Origin: Aplectana chamaeleonis
Lineage: Eukaryota > Nematoda > Chromadorea > Rhabditida > Cosmocercidae
Assembly: GCA_029168955.1 (NCBI GenBank)
Contig: JAPDOI010001492.1
Coordinates: 109,912-173,911, forward strand
Direction: 5' to 3'
DNA length: 64,000 nt
Position numbers and translations under genes: made by a program. This document shows positions 34,901-49,000 of the stretch, in pieces; position 1 is the stretch's first letter, and each line of letters opens with the position of its first letter. The notes below the pieces were generated by a model, which saw nothing but the letters and a program-made list of their open reading frames with translations, had not been told where the DNA came from and made no database searches.

Positions 34901-37900
34901 TGATGTCCTGCACACTCCCACTGATGTCCTGCACACTCCCACTGATGTCCTGCACACTTTCTATGACGTCCTGCACACTCCCACTGATTTCCTGCACACT
35001 CCCACTGATGACCTGCACACTCCCACTGATGTCCTGCACACTCCCACTGATATTCTGCACCCTCCCACTGATGCCCTGCACACTTTCTATGACGTCCTGC
35101 ACACTTTCTATGACGTCCTGCACACTCCCACTGATTTCCTGCACACTCCCACTGATGTCCTGCACGCTTTCTATGACGTCCTGCGCACTCCCATTAATGT
35201 CCTGCGCACATTCTGTGACATCCTGCACACTCCCACTGATGTCCTGCACACTCCCACTGATGTCCTGCACGCTTTCTATGACGTCCTGCGCACTCCCACT
35301 GATGCCCTGCACACTCCCACTGATGCCCTGCACACTCCCAATGATGTCCTGCACACTTTCTATGACGTCCTGCACACTCCCACTAATGTTCTGCACACTC
35401 CCACTCATGTCCTGCACACTCCCACTGATATCCTGCACCCTCCCACTGATGTCCTGCACACTCCCACTGATATCCTGCACCCTCCCACTGATGTCCTGCA
35501 CGCTTTCTATGACATCACGCACACCCCCACTAATGTCCTGCACACTCCCACTGATGTCCCTGCACACTTTCTACTGACGTCCTGCACACTCCCACTGATG
35601 TCCTGCACACTCCCACTGATGTCCTGCACACTTTCTATGACGTCCTGCACACTCCCACTGATGTCCTGCACACTCCCACTGATGTCCTGCACACTCCCAC
35701 TGATGTCCTGCACACTCTCACTGATGTCCTGCCCACTTTCTGTGACATCCTGCACACTCCCACTGATGCCCTGCACACTCCCACTGATGTCCTGCACACT
35801 CCCACTGATGTCCTGCACACTCCCACTGATGTCCTGCACACTTTCTATGACGTCCTGCACACTCCCACTGATTTCCTGCACACTCCCATTAATGTCCTGC
35901 GCACATTCTATGACGTCCTGCACACTCCCACTGATGTCCTGCATGCTTTCTATGACGTCCTGCACACTCCCACTGATGTCCTGCACACTCCCACTGATGT
36001 CCTGCACACTCCACTGATGTCTATGACACCTGCACACTCCCACTGATGTCCTGCACACTCTCACTGATGTCCTGCCCACTTTCTATGACGTCCTGCACAC
36101 TCCCACTGATGTCCTGCACACTCCCACTAATGTCCTGCACACTCCCACTGATGTCCTGCACACTTTCTTGACGTCCTGCACACTCCCACACTAGGGTCCT
36201 GCACACTTTCTATGACGTCCTGCACACTCCCACTGATGTCCTGCACGCTTTCTATGACGTCCTGCGCACTCCCACTAATGTCCTGCGCACATTCTGTGAC
36301 ATCCTGCACACTCCCACTGATGCCCTGCACACTCCCACTGATGTCCTGCACACTCCCACTGATGTCCTGCACACTCCCACTGATGTCCTGCACACTCTCA
36401 CTGATGTCCTGCACACTTTCTATGACGTCATGCACACTCCCACTGATGTCCTGCACACTCTCACTGATGTCCTGCACACTTTCTATGACGTCCTGCACAC
36501 TCCCACTGATGTCCTGCACACTCCCACTGATGTCCTGCACACTCCCACTGATGTCCTGCACACTCCCACTGATGTCCTGCACACTTTCTATGACGTCCTG
36601 CACACTCCCACTGATTTCCTGCACACTCCCACTGATGTCCTGCACGCTTTCTATGACGTCCTGCGCACTCCCACTAATGTCCTGCACACACCCAGTGATG
36701 TCCTGCACACTTTCTATGACGTCCTGCACACTCCCACTGATGTCCTGCATGCTTTCCACTGATGTCCTGCACACTCCCACTGATGTCCTGAACACTCCCA
36801 CTGATGTCCTGCACACTCTCACTGATGTCCTGCCCACTTTCTATGACGTCCTGCACACTCCCACTGATGTCCTGCACACTTTCTATGACGTCCTGCACAC
36901 TCTCACTGATGTCCTGCACACTTTCTATGACGTCCTGCACACTCCCACTGATGTCCTGCACACTCCCACTGATGTCCTGCACACTCCCGCTGATGTCCTG
37001 CACACTTTCTATGGCGTCCTGCACACTCCCGCTGATGTCCTGCACACTCTCACTGATGTCCTGCCCACTTTCTATGACGTCCTGCACACTCCCACTGATG
37101 TCCTGCACACTCCCACTGATGTCCTGCACACTCTCACTGATGTCCTGCACACTTTCTATGACGTCCTGCACACTCTCACTGATGTCCTGCACACTCTCAC
37201 TGATGTCCTGCACACTCCCACTGGTGTCCTGCACACTCCCACTGACGTCCTGCACACTCCCACTGATGTCCTGCACACTTTCTATGACGTCCTGCACACT
37301 CCCACTGATGTCCTGCACACTTTCTATGACGTCCTGCACCTCCCACTGATGTCCTGCACACTCCCACTGATGTCCTGCACACTTTCTATGACGTCCTGCA
37401 CTCCCACTGATGTCCTGCACACTCCCACTGATGTCCTGCACACTCCCACTGATGTCCTGCACACTCCCACTGATGTCCTGCACACTCCCACTGATGTCCT
37501 GCACACTTTCTATGACGTCCTACTGTCCACTGATGGTCCTGCACACTTTTTCTATGATGTCCTGCACACTCCCACTGATGTCCTGCACACTTTCTATGAC
37601 GTCCTGCACACTCCCACTGATGTCCTGCACACTCCCACTGATGTCCTGCACACTTTCTACTGATGTCCTGCACACTCCCACTGATATCCTGCACACTCCC
37701 ACTGATGCCCTGCACACTTTCTATGACGTCCTGCACACTCCCACTGATGACCTGCACACTCCCACTGATGTCCTGCACACTCCCACTGATATCCTGCACC
37801 CTCCCACTGATGTCCTGCACACTCTCACTGATGCCCTGCACACTTTCTATGACGTCCTGCACACTCCCACTGATGTCCTGCACACTCCCACTGATGTCCT

Positions 37901-40900
37901 GCACACTTTCTATGACGTCCTTCACACTCTCACTGATGTCCTGCACACTCCCACTGATGCCCTGCACACTCCCACTGATGTCCTGCACACTCCCACTGAT
38001 GTCCTGCACACTCCCACTGATGTCCTGCACACTCCCACTAATATCCTGCACACTTTCTATGACGTCCTGCGCACTCCAACTGATGCCCTGCACACTCCCT
38101 CTGATGTCCTGCACACTTTCTATGACGTCCTGCACACTCCCACTATAGTCCAGCACACTCCCACTGATGTCCTGCACACTTTCACTGATGTCCTGCACAC
38201 TTTCTATGACGTCCTGCACACTCCCACTATAGTCCAGCACACTCACACTGATGTCCTGCACACTCCCATTAATGTCCTGCGCACATTCTATGACGTCCTG
38301 CACACTCCCACTGATGTCCTGCCCACTCCCATTGATGTCCTGCACGCTTTCTATGACGTCCTGCACGCATTCTATGACGTCCTGCGCACTCCCACTAATG
38401 TCCTGCGCACATTCTGTGACATCCTGCACACTCCTGACTGCGCACTTTCTATGTCCTCCACACTCCCACTGATGTCCTGCGCACTTTCCATGACGTCCTG
38501 CACACTCCCACTGATGTCCTGCACACGTTCTGTGATGTCCTGCACACTCCCACTGATGTCCTGCACACTTTCTGTGATGTCCTGCACACTCCCACTGAAG
38601 TCCTGCACACTCCCACTAGTGTCCTGCACACTCCCCCTGAAGTCCTGCACACTCCCACTGATGTCCTGCACCCTCCCACTGATGCCCTGCACGCTTTCTA
38701 TCACCTCCTGCCCCCTCCTACAGATCTCCTGCACACTTCCTATGACGTCCTGCCCACTCCCACGGATGTCCTGCACACTTTCTACGACGTCCTGCACACT
38801 CCTACTGATGTCCTGGACACTCTCACTGATGTCCTGCACACTCCCACTGATGTCCTGCACTTTCTATGACGTCCTGCACACTCCCACTGATGTCCTGCAC
38901 ACTCCCACTGATGTCCTGCACACTTTCTGTCTAGTGCACACTCCCTACTGATGTCCTGCACACTCCACTGATGTCCTGCCTTACACTTTCTATGACGTCC
39001 TGCACACTCCCACTGATGTCCTGCACACTCCCTGTGACGTCCTGCACACTCCCACTGATGTCCTGCACACTCCCACTGATGTCCTGCACACTTTCTATGA
39101 CGTCCTGCACACTCCCACTGATGTCCTGCACAGTCACACTGATGTCCTGCACACTTTCAATGACGTCCTGCAAAGTACCACTGATGTCCTGCACACTTTC
39201 ACTGAGGTTCTGCCCACTTTCCACGAGGATCTGCACACTTCATCTGATGTCCTGCACACTTTCTAGGACGTCCTGCACACTCCCACTGATGCCCTGCACA
39301 CTTTCTATGACGTCCTGCACACTCCCGCTGATGTCCTGCACACTTTCTATGACGTCCTGCACACTCCCACTGATCTCCTGCACACTCCCACTGATGTCCT
39401 GCACACTCCCACTGATGTCCTGCACACTTTCACTGACGTCCTGCACACTCCCACTGATGTCTTGCGCCCTTTCTATGATGTCCTGCACACTCCCACTGAT
39501 GTCCTGCGCACTCCCACTGATGTCCTGCACACTTTCTATGACGTCCTGCACACTACCACTCATGTCTTGCACACTCCCACTGATGCCCTGCACACTCCCA
39601 CTGATGTCCTGCACACTTCCTATGACGTCCTGCTTACTCCCACTAGTGTCCTGCACACTCCCACTGATGTCCTGCATGCTTTCTATGACGTCCTGCACAC
39701 TCCCACTCATGTCCTGCACACTCCCACTGATGTCCTGCATGCTTTCTATGACGTCCTGCACACTCCCACTCATGTCCTGCACACTCCCACTGATATCCTG
39801 CACCCTCCCACAGATGCCCTGCACACTTTCTATGACGTCCTGCACACTCCCATTAATGTCCTGCGCACATTCTGTGACATCCTGCACACTCCCACTGATG
39901 TCCTGCACACTCCCACTGATGTCCTGCACGCTTTCTATGACGTCCTGCGCACTCCCACTGATGTCCTGCACACTCCCACTGATGTCCTGCACGCTTTCTA
40001 TGACGTCCTGCACACTCCCACTGATGTCCTGCACACTTTCTGCTGACATCACCTCCCACTGATGTCCTGCACACTCCCACTGATGTCCTGCACACTCCCA
40101 CTGATGTCCTGCACACTTTCTATGACGTCCTGCACACTCCCACTGATGTCCTGCACACTTTCTATGACGTCCTGCACACTCCCATTGATTTCTATGACGT
40201 CCTGCACACTCCCACTGATGTCCTGCACGCTTTCTATGACGTCCTGCGCACTCCCACTAATGTCCTGCGCACATTCTGTGACATCCTGCACACTCCCACT
40301 GATGCCCTGCACACTCCCACTGATGTCCTGCACACTCCCACTGATGTCCTGCACACTCCCACTGATGTCCTGCACACTCCCACTGATGTCCTGCACACTT
40401 TCTATGACGTCCTGCACACTCCCACTGATGACCTGCACACTCCCACTGATGTCCTGCACACTCCCACTGATATTCTGCACCCTCCCACTGATGCCCTGCA
40501 CACTTTCTATGACGTCCTGCACACTCCCACTGATGTCCTGCACACTCCCACTGACGTCCTGCACACTCCCGCTGATGTCCTGCACACTTTCTATGACGTG
40601 CTGCACACTCCCACTAATGTCCTGCACACTCCCACTGATGTCCTGCACACTTTCTATGACGTCCTTCACACTCCCACTGATGTCCTACACACTCCCACTG
40701 ATGTCCTGCACCTCACTGATGTTCCTGCACACTCACTGATGTCCTGCACACTCCCATGACATCCTGCACACTCCCACTGATGTCCTGCACACTTTCTATG
40801 ACGTCCTGCACACTCCCACTGATGTCCTGCACACTCCCACTGATGTCCTGCGCACTCCCACTGATGTCCTGCACACTTTCTATGACGTGATGCACACTCC

Positions 40901-43000
40901 CACTGATGTTCTGCACACTTTCTATGACGTGCTGCACACTCCCGCTGATGTCCTGCACACTTTCTATGACGTCCTGCACACTCCCACTGATGTCCTGCAC
41001 ACTTTCTATGACGTGCTGCACACTCTCGCTAATGTCCTGCACACTTTCTATGACGTCCTGAACAATTCCGCTGATGTCCTGCACACTCTCACTGATGTCC
41101 TGTTCACTTTCCATGACGTTCTGCACACTCCCACTGATGTCCTGCACACTCCCACTGATGTCCTGCACACTTTCTATGACGTGCTGCACACTCCCACTGA
41201 TGTCCTGCACACTCCCACAGATGTCCTGCACACTCCCACTAATGTCCTGCACACTCCCACTAATGTCCTGCACACTCCCTCTGATGTCCTGCACACTTTC
41301 TATGACGTCCTGCACACTCCCACTGATGTCCTGCACACTCCCACTGATGTCCTGCACACTTTCTATGACGTCCTGCACACTCCCACTGATGTCCTGCACA
41401 CTCCCACTGATATCCTGCACCCTCCCACTGATGTCCTGCACACTTTCTATGACGTCCTGCACACTCCCACTGATTTCCTGCACACTCCCACTGATGTCCT
41501 GCACGCTTTCTATGACGTCCTGCGCACTCCCACTGATGTCCTGCGCACACCCAGTGATGTCCTGCACACTTTATATGACGTCCTGCACACTCCCACTCAT
41601 GTCCTGCACACTCCCACTGATATCCTGCACCCTCCCACTGATGCCCTGCACACTTTCTATGCCGTCCTGCACACTCCCACTGATGTCCTGCACACTCCCA
41701 CTGATGTCCTGCACACTTTCTATGACGTCCTGCACACTCCCACTGATGTCCTGCACACTCCCACTGATGTCCTGCACACTTTCGTTGACGTCCTGCACAC
41801 TCCCACTGATGTCCTGCACACTTTCTATGATGTCCTGCACACTCCACACTGATGTCCTGCACCCTTTCTATGACGTCCTGCACACTCCCACTCTTGACCT
41901 TCACACTCCCACTGATGTCCTGCACACTCCCACTGATGTCCTGCACACTTTCTATGACGTCCTGCATACTCCCACTGATGTCCTGCACACTCCCACTGAT
42001 GTCCTGCACACTTTCTACTGACGTCCTGCACACTCCCACTGATGTCCTGCACACTCTCACTGATGTCCTGCACACTTTCTATGACGTCCTGCAGACTTCC
42101 ACTGATGTCCTGCACACTCCCACTGATGTCCTGCACACTTTCTATGACGTCCTGCACACTCTCACTGATGTTCTGCACACTCCCACTGATCTCCTGCACA
42201 CTTTCTATGACGTCATGCACACTCCCACTGGTGTCCTGCACACTCCCGCTGATGTCCTGCTCACTCTCACTGATGTCCTGCACACTTTCTACGACGTCCT
42301 GCACACTCCCACTGATGTCCTGCACACTCTCACTGATGTCCTGTCCACTTTCTATGACGTCCTGCACACTCCCGCTGATGTCCTGCACACTCCCACTGAT
42401 GTCCTGCACACTTTCTATGACGTCCTGCACACTCCCACTGATGTCCTGCACACTCCCACTGATGTCTGCACTCCACTGATGTCCTGCACACTCCCACTGA
42501 CGTCCTGCACACTCCCACTGATGTCCTGCACACTCTCACTGATGTCCTGTCCACTTTCTATGACGTCCTGCACACTCCCGCTGATGTCCTGCACACTCCC
42601 ACTGATGTCCTGCACACTCTCACTGATGTCCTGCACACTTTCTATGACGTCCTGCACACTCTCACTGATGTCCTGCACACACGTCCTGCACTCCCACTGA
42701 TGTCCTGCACACTTTCTATGATGTCCTGCACACTCCCACTGATGTCCTGCACACTCCCACTGATGTCCTGCACACTCCCACTGATGTCCTGCACACTCCC
42801 ACTGATGTCCTGCACACTCCCACTGATGTCCTGCACACTCTCACTGATGTCCTGCACACTTTCTATGACGTCCTGCACACTCCCACTGATGTCCTGCACA
42901 CTCCCACTGATGTCCTGCACACTTTCTATGACGTCCTGCACACTCCCACTGATGTCCTGCACACTCCCAGTGATGTCCTGCACACTTTCTACTGACGTCC
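22951..43000 (+). repeat. Middle part of the array: mixed A and B units with recurring blocks
   Basis: B units are mostly TATGACGTCCTG. Blocks several units long recur, such as CGCACATTCTGTGACATCC next to A units and CGCTTTCTATGACGTCCTGC, seen near 24690, 26470, 29430, 31190, 33570, 35210, 36290, 39860 and 40270. Small indels cluster near 23080-23220, 27330-27380, 30710-30790 and 31400-31530. Confidence 0.65.
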
Positions 43001-46000
43001 TGCACACTCCCACTGATGTCCTGCACACTCCCACTGATGTCCTGCACCCTCTCGCTGATGTCCTGCTCACTTCCCGTGACGTTCTGCACACTCCCACTGA
43101 TGTCCTGCACACTCCCACTGATGTCCTGCACACTCCCACTGATGTCCTGCACACTTTCTATGACGTCCTGCACACTCCCACTGATGTCCTGCACACTCCC
43201 ACTGATGTCCTGCACACTCCCACTGATGTCCTGCACACTCCCACTGATGTCCTGCACACTCCCACTGATGTCCTGCGCACACCCAGTGATGTCCTGCACC
43301 TTCCCACTGATGTCCTGCACACTCCCACTGATGTCCTGCACACTCCCACTGATGTCCTGCACGCTTTCTATGACGTCCTGCACACTCCCACTGATGTCCT
43401 GCACACTCCTACTGACGTCCTGCACACTCTCACTGATGTCCTGCACACTTTCTATGACGTCCTGCACACTCCCACTGATGTCCTGCACACTCCCACTGAT
43501 GTCCTGCACACTCCCACTGATGTCCTGCACACTCCCACTGATGTCCTGCACACTCTCACTGATGTCCTGCCCACTTTCTACGACGTCCTGCACACTCCCA
43601 CTGATGTCCTGCACACTTTCTATGATGTCCTGCACACTCCCACTGATGTCCTGCACACTCCCACTGATGTCCTGCACACTCCCACTGATGTCCTGCACAC
43701 TCCCACTGATGTCCTGCACACTCCCACTGATGTCCTGCACACTTTCTATGACGTCCTGCACACTCCCACTGATGTCCTGCACTCCCACTGATGTCCTGCA
43801 CACTCCCACTGATGTCCTGCACACTTTCTATGACGTCCTGCACACTCCCACTGATGTCCTGCACACTCCCACTGATGTCCTGCACACTCCCACTGATGTC
43901 CTGCACACACTTTCTATGACGTCCTGCACACTCCCACTGATGTCCTGCACACTCCCACTGATGTCCTGCACACTTTCTATGACGTCCTGCACACTCCCAC
44001 TGATGTCCTGCACACTCCCACTGATGTCCTGCACACTTTCTACTGATGTCCTGCACACTCCCACTGATGTCCTGCACACTCCCACTGATGTCCTGCACAC
44101 TCCCACTGATGTCCTGCACACTTTCTATGATGTCCTGCACACTCCCACTGATGTCCTGCACACTCCCACTGATGTCCTGCACACTCCACTGATGTCCTGC
44201 ACACTTTCTATGACGTCCTGCACACTCCCACTGATGTCCTGCACACCTCCCACTGATGTCCTGCACACTTTCTATGAGGTCGTGCACACTCCCACTAATG
44301 TCCTGCACACTCCCACTGATGTCATGCACACTCTCACTAATGTCCTGTACACTCCCACTGACGTCCTGCACACTCCCACTGATGTCCTGTACACTCCCAC
44401 TGACGTCCTGCACACTCCCACTGATGTCCTGCACACTTTCTATGAGGTCCTGCACACTCCCACTAATGTCCTGCACACCCACTAATGCCCTGCACACTCC
44501 CACTAATGCCCTGCACACTTTCACTGATGTCCTACACACTCCCACTGATGTCCTGCACACTTTCTGTGACGTCCTGCACACTCCCACTGATGTCCTGCAC
44601 ACTCCCACTGATGTCCTGCACACTCTCACTGATGTCCTGCCCACTTTCTATGACGTCCTGCACACTCCCACTGATGTCCTGCACACTCCCACTGATGTCC
44701 TGCACACTCCCACTGATGTCCTGCACACTTTCACTGACGTCCTGCGCACTCCCACTGATGTCCTGCACACTCCCACTGATGTCCTGCACACTTCCACTGA
44801 TGTCCTGCACACTCCCACTGATGTCCTACACACTGCCACTGATGTCCTGCACACTCCCACTAATGTCCTGCTCCCTCCTACTTATGTCCTGCACACTTTC
44901 TATGAGGTGCTGCACACTCCCACTAATGTCCTGCACACTTTCTATGACGTCCTGCACACTCCCACTGATGTCCTGCACACTCCCACTGATGTCCTGCACA
45001 CTTTCTATGACGTCCTTCACACTCTCACTGATGTCCTGCACACTCCCACTAATGTCCTGCACCCTCCCACTAATGTCCTGCACACCTTCTATGAGGGGCT
45101 GCACACTCCCACTGATGTCCTGCACACTCCCACTGATGTCCTGCACTTTCTATGACGTCCTGCACACTCCCACTGATGTCCTGCACACTCCCACTGATGT
45201 CCTGCACACTTTCTATGACGTCCTGCACACTCCCACTGATGTCCTGCACACTCCCACTGACGTCCTGCACACTCCCACTGATGTCCTGCACACTCCCACT
45301 GATGTCCTGCACACTCCCACTGATGTCCTGCACACTCCCACTGATGTCCTGCACACTCCCACTGATGTCCTGCCCACTTTCTATGACGTCCTGCACACTC
45401 CCACTGATGTCCTGCACACTCCCACTGATGTCCTGCACACTTTCTATGACGTCCTGCACACTCCCACTGATGTCCTGCACACTCCCACTGATGTCCTGCA
45501 CACTCTCACTGATGTCCTGCACACTTTCTATGACGTCCTGCACACTCTCACTGATGTCCTGCACACTTTCTATGACGTCCTGCACACTCCCACTGATGTC
45601 CTGCACACTCCCACTGATGTCCTGCACCTTCCCACTGATGTCCTGCACACTCCCACTGATGTCCTGCACACTCCCACTGATGCCCTGCACACTCCCACTG
45701 ATGTCCTGCACACTCCCACTGATGTCCTGCACACTCCCACTGATGTCCTGCACACTCCCACTGATGTCCTGCACACTTTCTATGACGTCCTGCACACTCC
45801 CACTGATTTCCTGCACACTCCCACTGATGTCCTGCACACTCCCACTGATGTCCTGCACACTCCCACTGATGTCCTGCACACTCCCACTAATATCCTGCAC
45901 ACTTTCTATGACGTCCTGCACACTCCCACTGATTTCCTGCACACTCCCATTAATGTCCTGCGCACATTCTATGACGTCCTGCACACTCCCACTGATGTCC

Positions 46001-49000
46001 TGCACACTCCCACTGATGTCCTGCACACTCCCACTGATGTCCTGCACACTCCCACTGATGTCCTGCACACTCCCACTGATGTCCTGCACACTCCCACTGA
46101 TGTCCTGCACACTCCCACTGATGTCCTGCACACTTTCTATGACGTCATGCACACTCCCACTGATGTCCTGCACACTCCCACTGATGTCCTGCACACTCCC
46201 ACTGATGTCCTGCACACTCCCACTAATGTCCTGCACACTCCCACTGATGTCCTGCACACTCTCACTGATGTCCTGCCCACTTTCTATGACGTCCTGCACA
46301 CTCCCACTGATGTCCTGCACACTCCCACTGATGTCCTGCACACTCTCACTGATGTCCTGCACACTTTCTATGACGTCATGCACACTCCCACTGATGTCCT
46401 GCACACTCCCACTAATGTCCTGCACACTCCCACTGATGTCCTGCACACTCCTACTGACGTCCTGCACACTCTCACTGATGTCCTGCACCCTTTCTATGAC
46501 GTCCTGCACACTCCCACTGATGTCCTGCACACTCCCACTGATGTCCTGCACACTCCCACTGATGTCCTGCACACTCCCACTGATGTCCTGCACACTCCCA
46601 CTGATGTCCTGCACACTCCCACTGATGTCCTGAACACTCCCACCGATTTCCTGCACACTCCCACTAATGTCCTGCACCCTGCCACTGATGTCCTGCACTC
46701 TCCTACTGATGTTCTGCACACTCCCACTGATGTCCTGCGCACATTATGTGACATCCTGCACACTCTCACTGATGCCCTGCACACTCCCACTGATGACCTG
46801 CACACTCCCACTGATGTCCTGCACACTCCCACTGATATCCTGCACCCTCCCACTGATGTCCTGCACGCTTTCTATGACGTCCTGCGCACTCCCACTAATG
46901 TCCTGCGCACATTCTGTGACATCCTGCACACTCCCACTGATGCCCTGCACACTCCCACTGATGACCTGCACGCTTTCTATGACGTCCTGCGCACTCCCAC
47001 TAATCTCCTGCACACTTTCTGCTGTGACATCCTGCACACTCCCACCGATGTCCTGCGCACTCCCACTAATGTCCTGCACACTCCCACTGATGTCCTGCAC
47101 ACTCCCACTGATGTCCTGCACGCTTTCTATGACGTCCTGCGCACTCCCACTAATGTCCTGCACACACCCAGTGATGTCCTGCACACTCCCACTGATGTCC
47201 TGCACACTCCCACTGATGTCCTGCACTCTCCTACTGATGTCCTGCACACTCCCACTGATGTCCTGCACACTTTCTATGATGTCCTGCACACTCCCACTGA
47301 TGTCCTGCACACTCCCACTGATGTCCTGCACACTCCCACTGATGTCCTGCACACTTTCTATGACGTCCTGCACACTCCCACTGATGTCCTGCACACTCCC
47401 TCTGATGCCCTGCACACTCCCACCGATTTCCTGCACACTCCCACTAATGTCCTGCACCCTGCCACTGATGTCCTGCACTCTCCTACTGATGTACTGCACA
47501 CTCCCACTGATGTCCTGCACACTTTCTATGATGTCCTGCACACTCCCACTGATGTCCTGCACGCTTTCTATGACGTCCTGCGCACTCCCACTAATCTCCT
47601 GCACACTTTCGATGACGTCCTGCACACTCCCACTGATGTCCTGCACACTCCCACTGTTGTCCTGCACACTTTCTATGACGTCCTGCACACTCCCACTGAT
47701 GTCCTGCACACTCCCACTGATGTCCTGCACACTTTCTATGACGTCCTGCACACTCCCACTGATGTCCTGCACTCCCACTGATGTCCTGCACATTCCCACT
47801 GAAGTTCTGCACACTTTCCATCATGTCCTGCACACTCCCACTGATGTCCTGCACACTCCCACTGAAGTCCTGCACACTCTCACTGATGTCCTGCACACTT
47901 TCTACGACGTCCTGCACACTCCCACTGATGTCCTGCACACTCTCACTGATGTCCTGCACACTTTCTACGACGTCCTGCACACTCCCACTGATGTCCTGCA
48001 CACTCTAGCTAATGTCCTGCCCACTTTCTATGACGTCCTGCACACTCCCACTGATGTCCTGCACACTCCCAGTGATGTCCTACACACTCCCACTGATGTC
48101 CTGCACACTCCCACTGATGTCCTGCACACTCCCACTGATGTCCTGAACACTCCCACTGATGTCCTGCACACTCTCACTGATGTCCTGCCCACTTTCTATG
48201 ACGTCCTGCACACTCCCACTGATGTCCTGCACACTCCCACTGATGTCCTGCACACTCTCACTGATGTCCTGCCCACTTTCTATGACGTCCTGCACACTCC
48301 CACTGATGTCCTGCACACTCCCACTGATGTCCTGCACACTCCCACTGATGTCCTGCACACTCCCACTGATGTCCTGCACACTCCCACTGATGTCCTGCAC
48401 ACTCTCACTGATGTCCTGCCCACTTTCTATGACGTCCTGCACACTCCCACTGATGTCCTGCACACTCCCACTGATGTCCTGCACACTCCCACTGATGTCC
48501 TGCACACTCCCACTGATGTCCTGCACACTCCCACTGATGTCCTGCACACTCCCACTGATGTCCTGCACACTCCCACTGATGTCCTGCACACTCCCACTGA
48601 TGTCCTGCACACTCCCACTGATGTCCTGCCCACTTTCTACGACGTCCTGCACACTCCCACTGATGTCCTGCACACTCTCACTGATGTCCTGCCCACTTTC
48701 TACGACGTCCTGCACACTCCCACTGATGTCCTGCACACTCCCACTGATGTCCTGCACACTCCCACTGATGTCCTGCACACTCCCACTGATGTCCTGCACA
48801 CTCCCACTGATGTCCTGCACACTCCCACTGATGTCCTGCACACTCCCACTGATGTCCTGCACACTCTCACTGATGTCCTGCCCACTTTCTATGACGTCCT
48901 GCACACTCCCACTGATGTCCTGCACACTCCCACTGATGTCCTGGACTCTCCCACTGATATCCTGCACACTTCCATGATGTCCTGCACACTCCCACTGACG